DNA of 64,000 bases from Endocalyx cinctus. Its lineage: Eukaryota; Ascomycota; Sordariomycetes; Amphisphaeriales; Apiosporaceae. How positions within the stretch are numbered: the first letter of the stretch is position 1; each line of letters begins with the position of its first letter. Shown piece by piece: positions 46,581 through 58,600 of the stretch. The position numbers and the translations under genes were made by a program. The notes below the pieces were generated by a model that ran no database searches, was not told where the DNA came from, and saw nothing but the letters and a program-made list of their open reading frames with translations. Location: assembly GCA_001600455.1 (NCBI GenBank), contig BCKC01000001.1:7323418-7387417 (forward strand), read 5' to 3'.

Positions 46581-47125
46581 ACCTAAAAGTTATGCGCCCT
46601 GTTGAATGGCATTTCTCTGCGCACTTGTTATTAGGCTGTGTTTAAAAGTTTTGATAGATTTATCATTTGTATTTTATTCTTACACATCATATATTTATCT
46701 TTTGTCGCTGGCTACGGTCCACTAGGTGCTTGGAAATTTCCCACGTAACTACACTAAGAAAATAAAAATATCGTAAGCGTAATCTTACGCTGTTCATAGT
46801 AGAAGTGAGAAACATCTCACCAAGCTTACCTCTTGATCTCGAATTAAATTTTTCATTATACGGTGCTATAGTTGAATACCTTAGAACACAAAGTTTCAAT
46901 CAGCTAAATAAATTATGTGAGATTCGCCACAGTGCAATGAATTTTATGTGAATTAAGAGATCTAATCTATGCATTCTTAACCTTCCTCTAATTTTCGAGG
47001 AGTATGACTGACACCCATTATCTAAACAAATGATATAGCAAATTTACGTGGAGGAGCTGAAAGTCCCCAATTGACCCCGAACCCATGCCTCAGACCTATG
47101 ATTACATTGTGTGGATATACAAATT
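46581..47125. other. Convergent 3' flanks
   Basis: This 545 bp AT-rich spacer lies between the 3' ends of the hydrolase and the MFS efflux pump. No gene is seen. Confidence 0.6.
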
Positions 47126-49081
47126 TTATACAGATTGCCATTCCCGACTAGGTTCTTGTTGACCCGCTAGAGATTCTCGAGAGGTGGCGGGATGACCGGT
47201 AGTAGGACGACTAGTGTTTGGGCGATCTTCCAGTCCGATCTCTTCCGCGTCTTTCTTTTCTTTTTTCAGTTCCAAGTCCTTCTCGAAGAAAATGACGAGG
47301 AACCCGAGGCCGGCGAAGGCGATTCCGACTTGCCAGACTTGCTGCAGACTGCGCTCGTAGATGCTGATAATCACATCTCGAGTGGCGGCGGGGAAGGAAT
47401 TAATAAAAGCTTTTGAAGCGGATTCGTACGCCCCCCCGCGCGCTAAGGCCGCTATAGCGGTGGGATCCGACAGTTCTCCAAGGAGCTGATCGAAACGGTT
47501 GTTAAAAATAGCAGCAGGGATACTAACACCCCAGATAGTGCCTACACTCCTCACGAACGCAAAAGTACCCGTGCTGGCGGCGTTCAAGTCATCTGGTAAA
47601 GATACTTGGATGGCCGTCAAGAGGTTCGGGGTAACAACGCCGATAGCGAAGGCAAATATAACCTCTAGCACTACGATGACGGCCAGGGATGTGTCACTAT
47701 CCAATATCGTAAAGGTGCCCATACCAATGGTCATAAGGGCGAAACCAGCGAAGTGGATATTTCGATAACGCCCTAGCTTCGTCGTCAATGCGCCTCCGAC
47801 CAATGCCGAGAGGGCATAAATGATAGAGAAGGGGAGGAGCATGACACCCGATCGCGTGGCCGAGACTAACTGGGTCGACTGAAAATAGAGCGGGAGGAAA
47901 TAGAGGGCCCAGAAGGACATCAGGGTCTGTAGGAATGTGGCTACGTATGCAGCTGTAGATGTTCTATTCTTAAACAGCGCCGGCGGCATAACGGGTTCGC
48001 GGCACAGGGGCGAAGCTTCGTAAACCAGGAAAGCCGCATGACCGAGGAGACCGAGGACTAAGCTGATGATGACGCCTGCATTGGTCCACCTGTATCTCGT
48101 ACCGCCGTACGTGAGTGCGTACAACGCGGAGGCTACTGATGCGGCAAGGAGGAAGTTACCGAAGAAATCGATCCTCTTAACCTTGTCGAGCCAGCTGCCG
48201 TGGGAGGTATGCGGAATATGGAGAACGAAGAATAAGAGAATGGTGCAAAGGCCGCCGAAGGGTAGGTTGATGTAAAAGGCCCATCTCCAAGAAACCCGAT
48301 CGACGAGAATACCGCCTAGGAAAGGACCGATGACGGAGCCGAGAATAATGAATAGGAACAGGGCACCGAAGAACTGGCCACGCTCCCGTATAGGTAATAG
48401 GTCACAGAGGATCAGCTCTACAAGCACTAGTAGTGATAGGTCGATCGTTAGTATTTGGATTAAATCATACGGTTAATCAAGGGTAGTTAATAATTAATTA
48501 ATATAACTTACTGTTGATACCAGCCGAGCCGACGCCCTGGATTACTCGGCCTCCGATAAGAATGTCGGTCGACGTGGCGCCACCGCAGACGCCACTGCCG
48601 ATGGTAAAGATAGCGACGGCACTAATGGTGAGCCATCGCCGACCCCACAGGTCAGCCAGCTGACCATAAATTGGTTGAAAAGCGGCACTAGAAGAAAAGA
48701 AGCGGAGAAGTCAGTCACAGATGTTATAACGTAATGGCCAGATAAAGGCAACCGAAGACTCTCGAAATAAGTGAGGTCACAAACGTACTTGGTCAGATAG
48801 TATACGTTGACTACCCAAATATAGTTTTCGGACGCGTTAAGGGCACGAGCGATGGACGGGAGTGCGGTAGATACGATAGAACCCTCTAAAGCGCTGAGGA
48901 ACGCAGTGAGAATAAGACAGAAGAAAATAAGCCAGAAGCGTACCCCTTTTTCTGCCTTTTCCTCGGTGGGTGGGGTGCTTGGTTCGGGAGCAGAGGCCGT
49001 TGGATCGGGGGCAGAATCTCTAGTGGTAGGGAGAGAATCATCTCCTGGCGTAGGAGCGAAATCTTTTGTTTGTTCTACCAT
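47126..49081 (-). CDS. MFS drug/toxin efflux pump, DHA2 (14-TM) type
   Basis: Three exons (49081-48789, 48687-48512, 48426-47126) close in frame at 589 residues. Residues 1-45 are hydrophilic and acidic/Pro-rich. Membrane helices begin at [20 protein letters not shown]. The motif [10 protein letters not shown] is the MFS A motif, [11 protein letters not shown] the motif B region, and [14 protein letters not shown] the antiporter motif C. The rest supplies 14 predicted helices. This group exports secondary metabolites and drugs by H+ antiport at the plasma membrane, and is commonly encoded inside fungal metabolite clusters. Its place between the hydrolase and the megasynthase suggests self-protection or export of the cluster product. 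That role is inferred. Its 5' flank (49082 onward) carries TAGGTA repeats and no CGGCTCCGAAT word. Confidence 0.9.
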
Positions 49082-49274
49082 GTTGGATTTAATGGATTTT
49101 AAGAATGAATGAGTTTAGAGCATAGAAAAAGAGAAAGAAGGAAGAAAAAAAAAAGGAAGTGGAAAAGAAAGGATTGTTTATTGTGACTTAAGTAAAATAC
49201 ATAAGGATAGCTAAGGAAGAGACAGGACAGGATGATGTAACTTTTCAATATTCACGTATGCACTGCCTACAAAG

Positions 49275-49435
49275 TAGAATAGAAGTAGGTAGGTGCAAGT
49301 ACAGATTAAATTTAGATATACCCTCTTACCTTCCTACCTAACTATGGAAGTACAAGTAGGTATGGAAGTATGGATACACGGAGTGCCTAAGTATCTACGT
49401 ATTTACTACCTAGGTAGGTATTTACTAATTAAGTA
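49275..49435. repeat. Scattered TAGGTA/TACCTA repeats
   Basis: At least six copies in 160 bp, direct and inverted, such as AGTAGGTAGGTGC, CCTTCCTACCTAAC and CTACCTAGGTAGGTA. Related to blocks at 27.3 and 34.7 kb. Confidence 0.7.
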
Positions 49436-50363
49436 AATTCTGATAATCGCCAAGATGGCGGGGTCTCGGGAAGTAGAAAGTTGTAACTTATAATAAATCA
49501 ATTTATTTTGTCTTTGAATAATTGCGTGTCAGAATGTTGAGCCAATGAAAAGAAAGTCGGAAATATACTCGAAGCCGATTGGTTAATACGTTGGAATCTT
49601 TCAATCTGTACGAGCTTATTATTAGTTCCTTCGCATCACTAAATACCTAGGCAGGCTAGGCGGGCTAGGCAGCTAATTTGGTATTTGACATGTACTAAGA
49701 TCAGGGAGTATGGACACTACGGAATGAGTAAGAATCGTCTCTCATTTTCTATACGTGCAACCAACTTCAAGCTTTGAAATTACTGTAATTGAATAAATCA
49801 TTTATTTCATTCGAAAGATGAACATGTCAGATTCACGCGAATCCACCGAGAGGAACTTTTAACATTTATATATGTGTAAACTGTTCACTTTGATAATACA
49901 TATACGGACAGCAGAGTACACTATTCCGTATATTATCCATTACGACTGTAGGCTGTGTAGGTACCTCGATAGCACGCGCAGACACGCAGACACGCTTAAA
50001 TATTTATCTCACTATTCCAAATTAGGTAATTATATCTACTTTATACCGATATCCGTGGATATTTCCTCCGAGACACAAACGGCATTTGTGGTTTTGTGTG
50101 TGTTTACTTATTTTTTATACACGCGTAGGAATCTTCAACATTATCTTATTTTATTTTATATACTACTCAGACCTTGAATCGTCATGCATCCGGGGGTAAT
50201 TAAACTCTATCTCTCGTACGCAGCGTAAGCTCGGGTCAATCTCGATGCGCGGGCCTCCTCCTAGTTACTTCGACTGTTTCGAATCTCACTTTACCCTTAG
50301 AATCTTTTGCTCGACCGATTGATGCCTACCGGCTGACCGGATAGATTGACCCCAAACACATTG

Positions 50364-50382
50364 AAAGAAAAGAAAAGAAAAG
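50364..50382. repeat. (AAAAG)n short tandem repeat
   Basis: Four near-perfect AAAAG units in a purine tract downstream of the first GTPase gene. Confidence 0.7.
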
Positions 50383-50644
50383 AGAAATACCAAGCCTTGA
50401 TATTTAATGAAAGTCTAATTAGATCATGTAAGAGCATCGCGTATACGTATAAACCCCTATTCACCGCTTGGGCCAGAGTCTCCACCGATACCCTCCAGTA
50501 TGATGTATCCCTATTCAGAATCAATATCCAATAGTATATGGAAGTATACACAACAGCGATAACTACATGACACCAAGACATCAGTCCGATCGTGCCAGTA
50601 ATATTATGTGACCTACTCAATTATTGGACGGTACATAGAAGCCC

Positions 50645-52456
50645 TTATCGTGTTGTCAGAGATGTCTTTTTGTCTTTAGAGAAAGGGATATACTTACCGG
50701 CCGTGATGCATGAGCCAACTTGAACTCGTCAGTCATGTTTTGAAAGAGAAGGAAAGTTTCGCATAAGAACTTACTAACTCCCAATCCTCCCGTCACGATA
50801 CCCTCCGCTAATGGACCCACCCATGCCCTTTTGACATTCTGCGTTGTTTCTAACTTCTCCTCCGTATCCAGTTTCATCTTCTCTAGTTCTTTTCTTAGTT
50901 GCTCGAGCTCTGCTCCTAGGGTTTCGTCCCGTTTATTCGCTCTTTCCAAAGCCTCGCTCTGCGATCGGTTCACTTCTTGGAGTTGGCCGTATTCTCGATA
51001 GCCATAATTCGCCATTTCGCGAAATTGCTCTCGCTCTTGTACTAAGGTACTTTCCGCTTGACTGAGAGCTTGTGAAGTAGCCTCGAGTTGTCTGAAGTGC
51101 CTCTCTCTTTCCTCTATTCGTCTCTCTTGCTCTCGCAACTGTCGTTTCCGATATTCATCCTCTCTCATTCTATACTCTTCCTCCTTGGCCCGCAAATTGT
51201 CTTGCCACTTCTTTTCGATGATAGCCGTCTTTCTCATAAAATTCTCCTGCTGTTTCTTATGAATCTCTATGAGTGAAAGCTTCATATTCTCTTGCGCTTT
51301 TCTGCCGTCCTCGAGCATCTGAAGTAGTTCTGATTGTTGTGAAATCAAATCGGACTCTTGCCATTGAATTAGCGTCTGCTCTTGAGATGGAACATTTTCC
51401 AGAGATTTCTCCACATCCCCTAGTTTCTTTTCATATGAGGATATATTTTCAATCACGTTCTGCTCGAGCAATTTTCCTGCCGCCGTCTTTTCTAGCGTCA
51501 TGTTTAGGTTGACCATCTCGTGTTGAATTTCTAGCGTGACCTGCTCATCCCTCCAGGCGTCGAGTGATTGTTCAAGAATTCGCTTCGCAGTTTTCTTACG
51601 TTCAGTTGCTGTTCGCGATGGACGATGACTGATGATCTGAGTACCCTGTTGAACCATGTCGCTCAGGTAAATATCTTTCAGCTGTCGTTCTCTGTCACAT
51701 TGCCGGATGTATTCGATCTCATCCTGATCGGAAGACCACATAGTGGTGACCACGGTAATATTCTCAAAGGAATCCTGACCTGATAATGCTCTCATCAGGT
51801 CCATGTTACGCTTGGCGGAGCCTCCAACCCTCGTATCCGAAATACGATGTAGATAGAAGATTCCATTTATCACCACGTTGTTAGCATATGATACGGAAAG
51901 GTAATGCGAAATTACCGTAAGTATATCGACGTTTTCTCGGGTTGTATCCTACTCGCGCCACATTATCAGTTTTCATTTCCATTTGCCGACTTGGTGGGAT
52001 TTCTTAATTAATTACATCAAACCCTGGAGTATCAATGAGGTATATTTCTCGATCTTTAATATTGACCTGAAATATTGAAACAGCGTCGGTGCCTTCTTTT
52101 CAATCAGTAAATTCCATTCATAATAGTGGAGTAATTGCTAGTAGTATCTTACAGGACGCTAGATCGTGGCCAATCTGCACATCGTCCCGTCCAGCGCAGT
52201 CGGCGATGAACGAACTTTTTCCTGCACCAGTCATTCCTAAACATAATTAGCACAGACTTACAATTGTATGATTCAATCAAAACATAATTACCCATCACGA
52301 GAATAAATATAGAACCAGGTCTGGAGGTTCGGGTATCTTTGATCAGTTCCAATGCATCAAGTAAGCAAGGCTTTGGAAGACAGACTTAGGAGGCTCGGCC
52401 CCCACGAACTTCATAAAGTTGGCAGCTTCTTCCGCCAGAATAGCGTTGGATGCCAT
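50645..52456 (-). CDS. AIG1/GIMAP-like P-loop GTPase with long coiled coil (GTPase A)
   Basis: Clear exons are 52236-52153, 52092-52016 and 51948 onward. They read G1 GMTGAGKSSFI, then GHDLASC, the G3 motif DTPGFD, the segment INGIFYLHRISDTRVGG and a G4-like TTMW. The GTPase fold fits AIG1/Toc34-type proteins, whose relatives act at membranes or in immunity. From about residue 180 a Glu/Gln/Arg-rich coiled coil runs for about 220 residues. A conserved TAAG motif precedes it, as in the neighbour at 52844. The C-terminus either reads on to a stop at 50656 or, using an intron 50774-50719 (GTAAGT donor, ACTGAC branch word), ends at 50645 with a Gly-spaced tail (GIVTGGLGVIGSCITAG). The N-terminus is unsure: strand 1 (IFILVMG, ending 52292) and an upstream MASNAILAEE frame (start 52456) are out of phase. 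Confidence 0.72.
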
Positions 52457-52843
52457 TTGTTGCTTAATAAGTCAAGTCAGGTCAAGTCAATCATGTACCG
52501 ACGTACGATATAGAATAGCTGATACACACGATGAATATCGATCCGTTGCCGTCTTTAAAATAGGTAAGATCGGGAAGAAGGTGAAACCTCCCCCAAATCT
52601 CTCCTTAACGAAAGACGACTGATTTAGCTAATAATAAACGCCACAACGTAGCCTGCATGAAGATGAAGACCGCCACCTTTCCCCTCTTCAGCTGATACAT
52701 TGAATACAATGGATTTTCTTCTGTTTTATCATATCATTTCATTCTTTCTGTTTCCAAATAGAGCAAAATTTTCCTGCGTTAATATGAAGCGGATTCTCTG
52801 CTGCTGAATAGCTCAGTGTCAATCCGGCATTGATCAGTTCTAG
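52457..52843. promoter_or_regulatory. Shared spacer of the head-to-head GTPase pair
   Basis: At most 387 bp separate the two GTPase starts, so this is a bidirectional promoter region. It contains the word GTCAAGTCAGGTCAAGTCA (three GTCA-type repeats, about 52470-52488). No separate gene is seen. Confidence 0.5.
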
Positions 52844-55167
52844 ATGGAGTCGAGCTCCGCATTGTTATTTCCCAATAAGCAAATCCCACAGTATGTCTTA
52901 TTGTGTTTTATTGCGTATCGTACTAATGACTAACAATACGTCTAATAAATCCAGGGGCAGTGATATTGTCATTGCGTTGATGGGAATGACCGGTTCTGGA
53001 AAGAGTTCGTTCATTAGCCATTGTACGAACCAGCACGTTGATATCGGGCACGATCTTGAATCATGTACGTGGTTGTTTCTTTGCCTATTATAAAGTCACG
53101 GCCAGCTCCGTAATCTGACGTTTCTATGAGACAGGCACGCAGGAAGTTCAGACATATATATTCGACCATCCTAACCTTTCCTTCGGGCGCATTTTTCTCG
53201 TCGATACACCAGGCTTTGATGATACAAACAGGAGCGATGCTGAAATTCTGCGCACTTTAACCGCGTGGCTAACAGCAACTTATGAGGGAGGAGTCAAGCT
53301 ATCTGGTATCATATACTTGCATAGGATCAACCAGCCCAGAATGCAGAGGTCGGCAATGAGGAATATCAAGTTCTTCCGAGATTTGTGCGGTGACGACGCG
53401 TTATCAAAAGTTATCCTTGTAACAACCATGTGGGATATTACCAACAAGGAGGACGCAGAAAGAAGAGAGAAACAACTCGTAGAGACGAAAGAGTTTTGGG
53501 GTAACATGGTCAATAAGGTATTTTTCCCGAGTCTCGCGCACTTTTTAATCAGCTCTACTAATGTGAAACGTACGTAGGGAAGCAAGGTTCTACGTCACGA
53601 CAACTCGCGAGCCTCGGCACTCATATTGATTGAGACATACATCAAGAGTGATTCAAAGATAGTTTTGAGCGTACAAGATGAGATGGTAAACAAAAATAAG
53701 AGTTTAGACAAGACAGCAGCTGGCCTGGAAGTTGAAAACCTGCTAGCAGAGCAGAATGCCAAATTCGTTCAAGAGATACAAAGTGTTGAGTTTGAATTGA
53801 GAGAAGCTCTCAAAAGAAAAGATGAGGAGATGGCTGAGATTATGAGAGAACTCCGCTTAGAACATAAGAGAGACTTGGAGCAAGTAAGTACTCGTCTTAA
53901 TCAATTTCCACTTTCCCATAAAAGTTGATACACGAACCATTTAGGCCATTGTGCCTGTTTCATAACTTCATGCTAAATAAAATTTCGTCCCTACTAACAA
54001 GAATATCTCGCTTAGGTATTTGAAAGCCAACAAAAACTGCGAGTTTCCATGGAAGAACTTCAAGAAATCAAGTACAAAAACTCAGAGCGTCCACAGAACA
54101 ATCAGATATATCCTGGGAGCGCACCGAGAAAACTTCTGGCGTCTAATGATACCACATTAGCTACGGTAAAGGCTACTAAACACCTTGATACTAGAATTGT
54201 TCATGAGAAAACAGTCAAATTAGAATCAAAGATCCAGGATATCTCTACGTTTCCCGGCAAACCTTTCGCAGTCGTAAGGAGACAAGAACAAAAAAACATG
54301 TATAAGGTGACCCTTGCCACCTTCTCAATCGAAACAGGCTCAACAATTCAGTGTTTCGATCTCATAGCTAATGAAATGAACCACGTGGGCCACTTGGTAT
54401 ATATCGAGCCGTTGGGAGTCTCTAATAACGGGTATGGAATTGCCGTTAGGGTCATCACGGGTATATTCATATATAAGTATGGCAAGCTTGTCGCGAGCTT
54501 TCCATCTATTGTACCCTTCAAAGCTGCTGTCTCTTCTAATCTCGACATGATTCTGACTCAGTCTTACAATCATGCTACTCTCATTTCCTGGTCCGGCGTA
54601 AATGGGGGATTTTGGAAAGACGTTGGAACCGTGCCTTTATCGGAGGGCCAAATAAACGATCCAATCAAACAGATACAGTTCGTCCAGCAAGACCGACTTG
54701 TTGTTGTCTTGTTTGAAAAACATATTCAGTTTTGGGATAGCGAAACTCTGGCTTTACGGGCGACACATGAACTTTTGGAACCCATGGTATTTGATGGATT
54801 TGTGGTCTCTCACAACAGTTTTTGGCTAGCTATGTACTCTCATACTATTGACACACCACTTCAAATCTGGAACTTGTCAGAACGGTATCCAGAGTTGGTA
54901 TATACCACAAACTGCTTTGGGCGTCTTCTCTATCACTTGTCAAATGACGGAAGATATGTATCCGGAGCGAAAAATGATTCGGGGGATCAGTCTATTTTAA
55001 TTGGTACTTGGGCAGCTGATTTGGATCGCGAACCCAGGAGAGAACCCTCCTCATTGGAGTGGACTCAATTCAAGGGTCCTGTTAGCTTTTTCGAGTCCGG
55101 TTTGGTTACGTGGCACTGGGGAGATAGTGTGTTTGACATATGGAAATTTGAAGAGATTACCAAGTAG
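52844..55167 (+). CDS. AIG1/GIMAP-like GTPase fused to coiled coil and WD-like propeller (GTPase B)
   Basis: Five exons (52844-52890, 52955-53064, 53135-53517, 53578-53883, 54016-55167) close in frame at 665 residues. The G domain has G1 GMTGSGKSS at 26-34, the HDLESC turn, G3 DTPG at 76-79, the LHRINQPRM segment and a G4-like TTMWD at 149-153. Residues about 205-300 are a charged coiled coil with a conserved TAAG near its start, shared with the neighbour at 50645. Residues about 345-665 look like a WD-type beta-propeller: repeat ends QFWDSE (about 518), QIWNLS (about 564), IGTWAA (about 610) and DIWKFE (about 657). The layout of sensor or scaffold C-terminus plus switch N-terminus recalls STAND-like signalling proteins, but no such role is proven. 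No transmembrane segment is seen. Confidence 0.85.
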
Positions 55168-55645
55168 TTAACAAACTAAACTGCTCTTTTTTACTCATCC
55201 TATTATTGCATCCGAACTTGACACCAATTTAAAAATACAAAATCATATGTATTCATTTAAGAATACGAGTACATAGATATCTTACTAGCATTACAAAACG
55301 CGCACTCGATCTGTTGTTAGTCGGTGGGTGCTTTGGACTTGCTGCGTCAATCGAGCGCTTGTCAAGTGAGTATCTTACCACTCAACTCAGTCATTGTTAC
55401 AAAACAGAGCGTATATATATATATAAATGCGTGTGCGTGTGTGTGTGTGTATTTTATTTGGTTCTATGAATATGAGACCCAAAAAGAAAAAACCTAGGTA
55501 ATAATCGACACAAAATTATATACAATTCGTATGAACTCTAAGAAATAATAAAGAAGGAATTTTTATAATTTTACCCAATATAACGAAACAAACAAAGAAA
55601 AAAGCTTTTCATAATTCATAATTGTTCAAGTCGACATCATGATGT
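55168..55645. other. Convergent 3' flanks with AT and GT microsatellites
   Basis: This 478 bp spacer lies between GTPase B and the megasynthase stop. It includes (AT)n at 55412-55424 and (GT)n at 55431-55450 (one interruption). No gene is seen. Confidence 0.65.
55412..55450. repeat. Compound AT / GT microsatellite
   Basis: A short AT run followed six bases later by a GT run of about 10 units with one GC interruption. Confidence 0.9.
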
Positions 55646-58600
55646 CTAAAAGAAGCTCTCGTGTCTGACCAACCTGGGGAAGACGATAGGAGTGCCAGAA
55701 GCTCTCTTCAAATACTCTCCCAACAAGGGGTTCAAGCCTTCTTCGTTTGCCCTGCTAATCCAGTCTTCCATATCGAGCATTTCAATAACCGACCCGCTCT
55801 CTCTCTCCAACACACCCTTCATGTCCGAGAGGGCGACCACCTGCTCACCCGCCTCGTACAGGTACTTGACGTGGCCCGGCCACGAGTAGTCTTCGTAGAC
55901 TTCGTCGACGACCTGCATAGCTGCTTTCTCCACCGAAATAAAGTCTAGCCAGCCCATCCACAGGTTCGTGTCCGGCATGGCCGCGATCTTGCGCGAGAAC
56001 TGCAGCAGGCTCGCCATGAGATCGCTGGCGGGCGCTTCCGGCCCGGTGATGGAGGACGGGCGGTGGATCCAGATCGGTAGCTCGCACCGCTCGTTGATCT
56101 TCTCGAGGTATCTCTCGGAAGCCCACTTCGTCGCTAAATACCCGTCGGTTCCGGCCGGCGGCGGGAATTCGCTGACGGATCGCTGCTCCCAGCTGTCTTG
56201 GCCGGTTAAGTTCGCGACTGCAGCTGTAGAAATATAGTGGAAGGATATTTGGTGGGGGAGACTGAGGCGAACGAGCTCTTTGGTGGCGTCGACATTGGCG
56301 GGCTTGAGGCTGTGGTAGGACTTCACGAAGGACACGTCAGTGCCATTATGGATGATAGCGTGAGCCTCAGAAAATATGCTGGCAAGCTCCTGTTCAGGAA
56401 GGCCAAATCCTGGCATTGCGAGATCACCGCGGTGGATGACAACTTTGGGCGAGTCGAATAGAGGAATCTCATGTCGGACAGCGAGGCAGTGTATCTTCTT
56501 GACGATTCCATCGTTCAATAGACGCTTGAGGATTGCCTGACCGAGGAAGCCAGTGGAGCCGGTAAGTACAACAATTTCAGGGTTAGTAAAGTATGCTTTC
56601 TTTACCGAGACGTTAAGCAAGTCAGGTGAGATGGCAGTCTCTTTTTCCCAATCAATATCGATGTTGTCGCTTTGTTCTTCTTGGGGCAGTTCAGTGTTAC
56701 CATTGCCTGAAAGACCATCGATAAGCGCTGCCATGCCCCCAAGTGTACTAGCGTCGAAAAGCTGGAAGAGTGAAACGACCACGTCGAAAGTGTCTTGCAC
56801 GTTGGCTCGCAGGCTAATAAGTAGCATAGAGCTACCACCAACATGGAAGAAATCAGAAGTGGAGCTAATTTGGTGTTGAGAGAGGATCTCTTTTGAGAGT
56901 ACACCTTCCCATAATTGCTTGAGACGCGATTCAGTGTCGCTCAACTCCTCTCCACTAAAAGACTGAGGTACCAATGCATTGTTGTCACCTGTGCTGGGGA
57001 GGGGGATAGACTTAAGAGCAGATCGATCAATCTTGCCTGAAACATTAGTGGGCATCTTCTCCAAAAGAACCAGGGCAGCCGGTCGCATATACTGTGGTAG
57101 CGGTAGCTGATGGATTACCTGATCAAGGTTCTCCTTTCTGGTGTTTGGGATAGCGGTGGCGAAAGCAACTAAGTACTCGTCGCCTGTGGTCTCAGACGGT
57201 CGAACGCCGACGGCGCAGTCGATGATACTTCCATTAGCGGTGTGGATAATGGAAGACTCTACTTCTTGAAGCTCAATTCGAAGTCCCCGGAGTTTCACCT
57301 GCGTATCATCCGCTATACGCCCTTCAAGCAGTAAGCGCCCGTTAGTCTTGCTTATGCGCCCGAAATCGCCCGTCTTATGTAGCTGTGTCCATCCTTGCTT
57401 GTGGAAATCGGTAGAGGCGAAGCTATCGTGAGCAAAGCCGCGGGTGTTAAGTTCAGTGTGTAGGTATCCAGAGACAACGCCAGCGCCCCCGACAAGGATC
57501 TCTCCAGGCATGCCAGCGGGGACAGCCTTCATACTTCCATCTACAATGTAGGTGGAGTAGTTGGGCAATACCTCGAGTCCGTTGGTGGAGTTAGTCTCTT
57601 CGACCTGATAATTAACTTTTCTGCTGTGACAGCAGAACGTGATCTCAGTCGGGCCGTAGCAATCTACTAAGCTCAAATCCGGCTTGTCAACTTTCTGGAA
57701 GGCAGCTTTGAGGCTGTCTCTGACCGGCTCGCCACCGCTTTGGACAGTGGTCCAGTTTGATTTTCGCAGTTCCTCGGCATTACCGTAGCGGACCCAGCTG
57801 ATAATCTCGGAAGGAGTCGCGGTGGTGTTGGTGATGCCGTGGCTTGCAATGATAGAAGAGATAGCAACGGGATCTGCTCGGAGATGTTTCGGTACAATGT
57901 GGAGTGTCCCACCATTTGAAAGTGCTAGGAATATTTGGCATAGGGACATATCGAAACTGAATGAGCTCTGCTGTAGCGTAATATTCTGGCCTTTGGTGTA
58001 GCCCAACTTTTCCGACATTATTTCGATGTTGTTTCGGAAAGACTCGTGCTTCATGATAATTCCCTTAGGAACTCCAGTGGAACCGCTAGTGTACATGAGC
58101 GCCGCGATAGAGTCCCGTTCGGCCAAATTGATCATGGTGCCAGAAGCAGATATAGGAACCTTGTCGACGTTCAAAATGCGATCTCCATCTATAAGTGGTG
58201 CGAATTGAGCTCTTGCATCCTTCTCTGTAGACTTGTTAACCAGTAGCAAGTCAGGTTTGCTATCCTGGAGTATAGCAAACAACCTAGAAGAGCCGGAAAC
58301 GGCGTCAAGTGGAACATATACTGCATTGCGGCGCAGAATGGCTAGCAAGGAGCAGACCCAGTCAGCACCTGGCTCAAGATAGACACCAACTCGGTTCCCA
58401 CTTCCAATGCTGCGCATCGAAGAGGCAATGGAATTTACTCTTTTCGCCAATTGCGAGTAAGTTAAAGAATTTCGAGAGCCATCTACAAGAGCTAGTCTGT
58501 TGCCAGATAGCTCGACCATATTATCAATACGATGAACCAGAGTCTCAGGCCACTGGTGTGTATATGATGGGCCTGTTCAAATATTCGTTAGTGAGTCAAA

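Larger units (their letters stand above)
49082..50644. other. AT-rich spacer with TAGGTA repeats
   Basis: The promoter of the MFS pump and the 3' flank of the first GTPase gene. TAGGTA-type blocks lie at 49275-49435, with a related GGCAGGCTAGGCGGGCTAGG tract at about 49650-49673. An AAAAG pentamer repeat lies at 50364-50382. No gene is seen. Confidence 0.55.
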
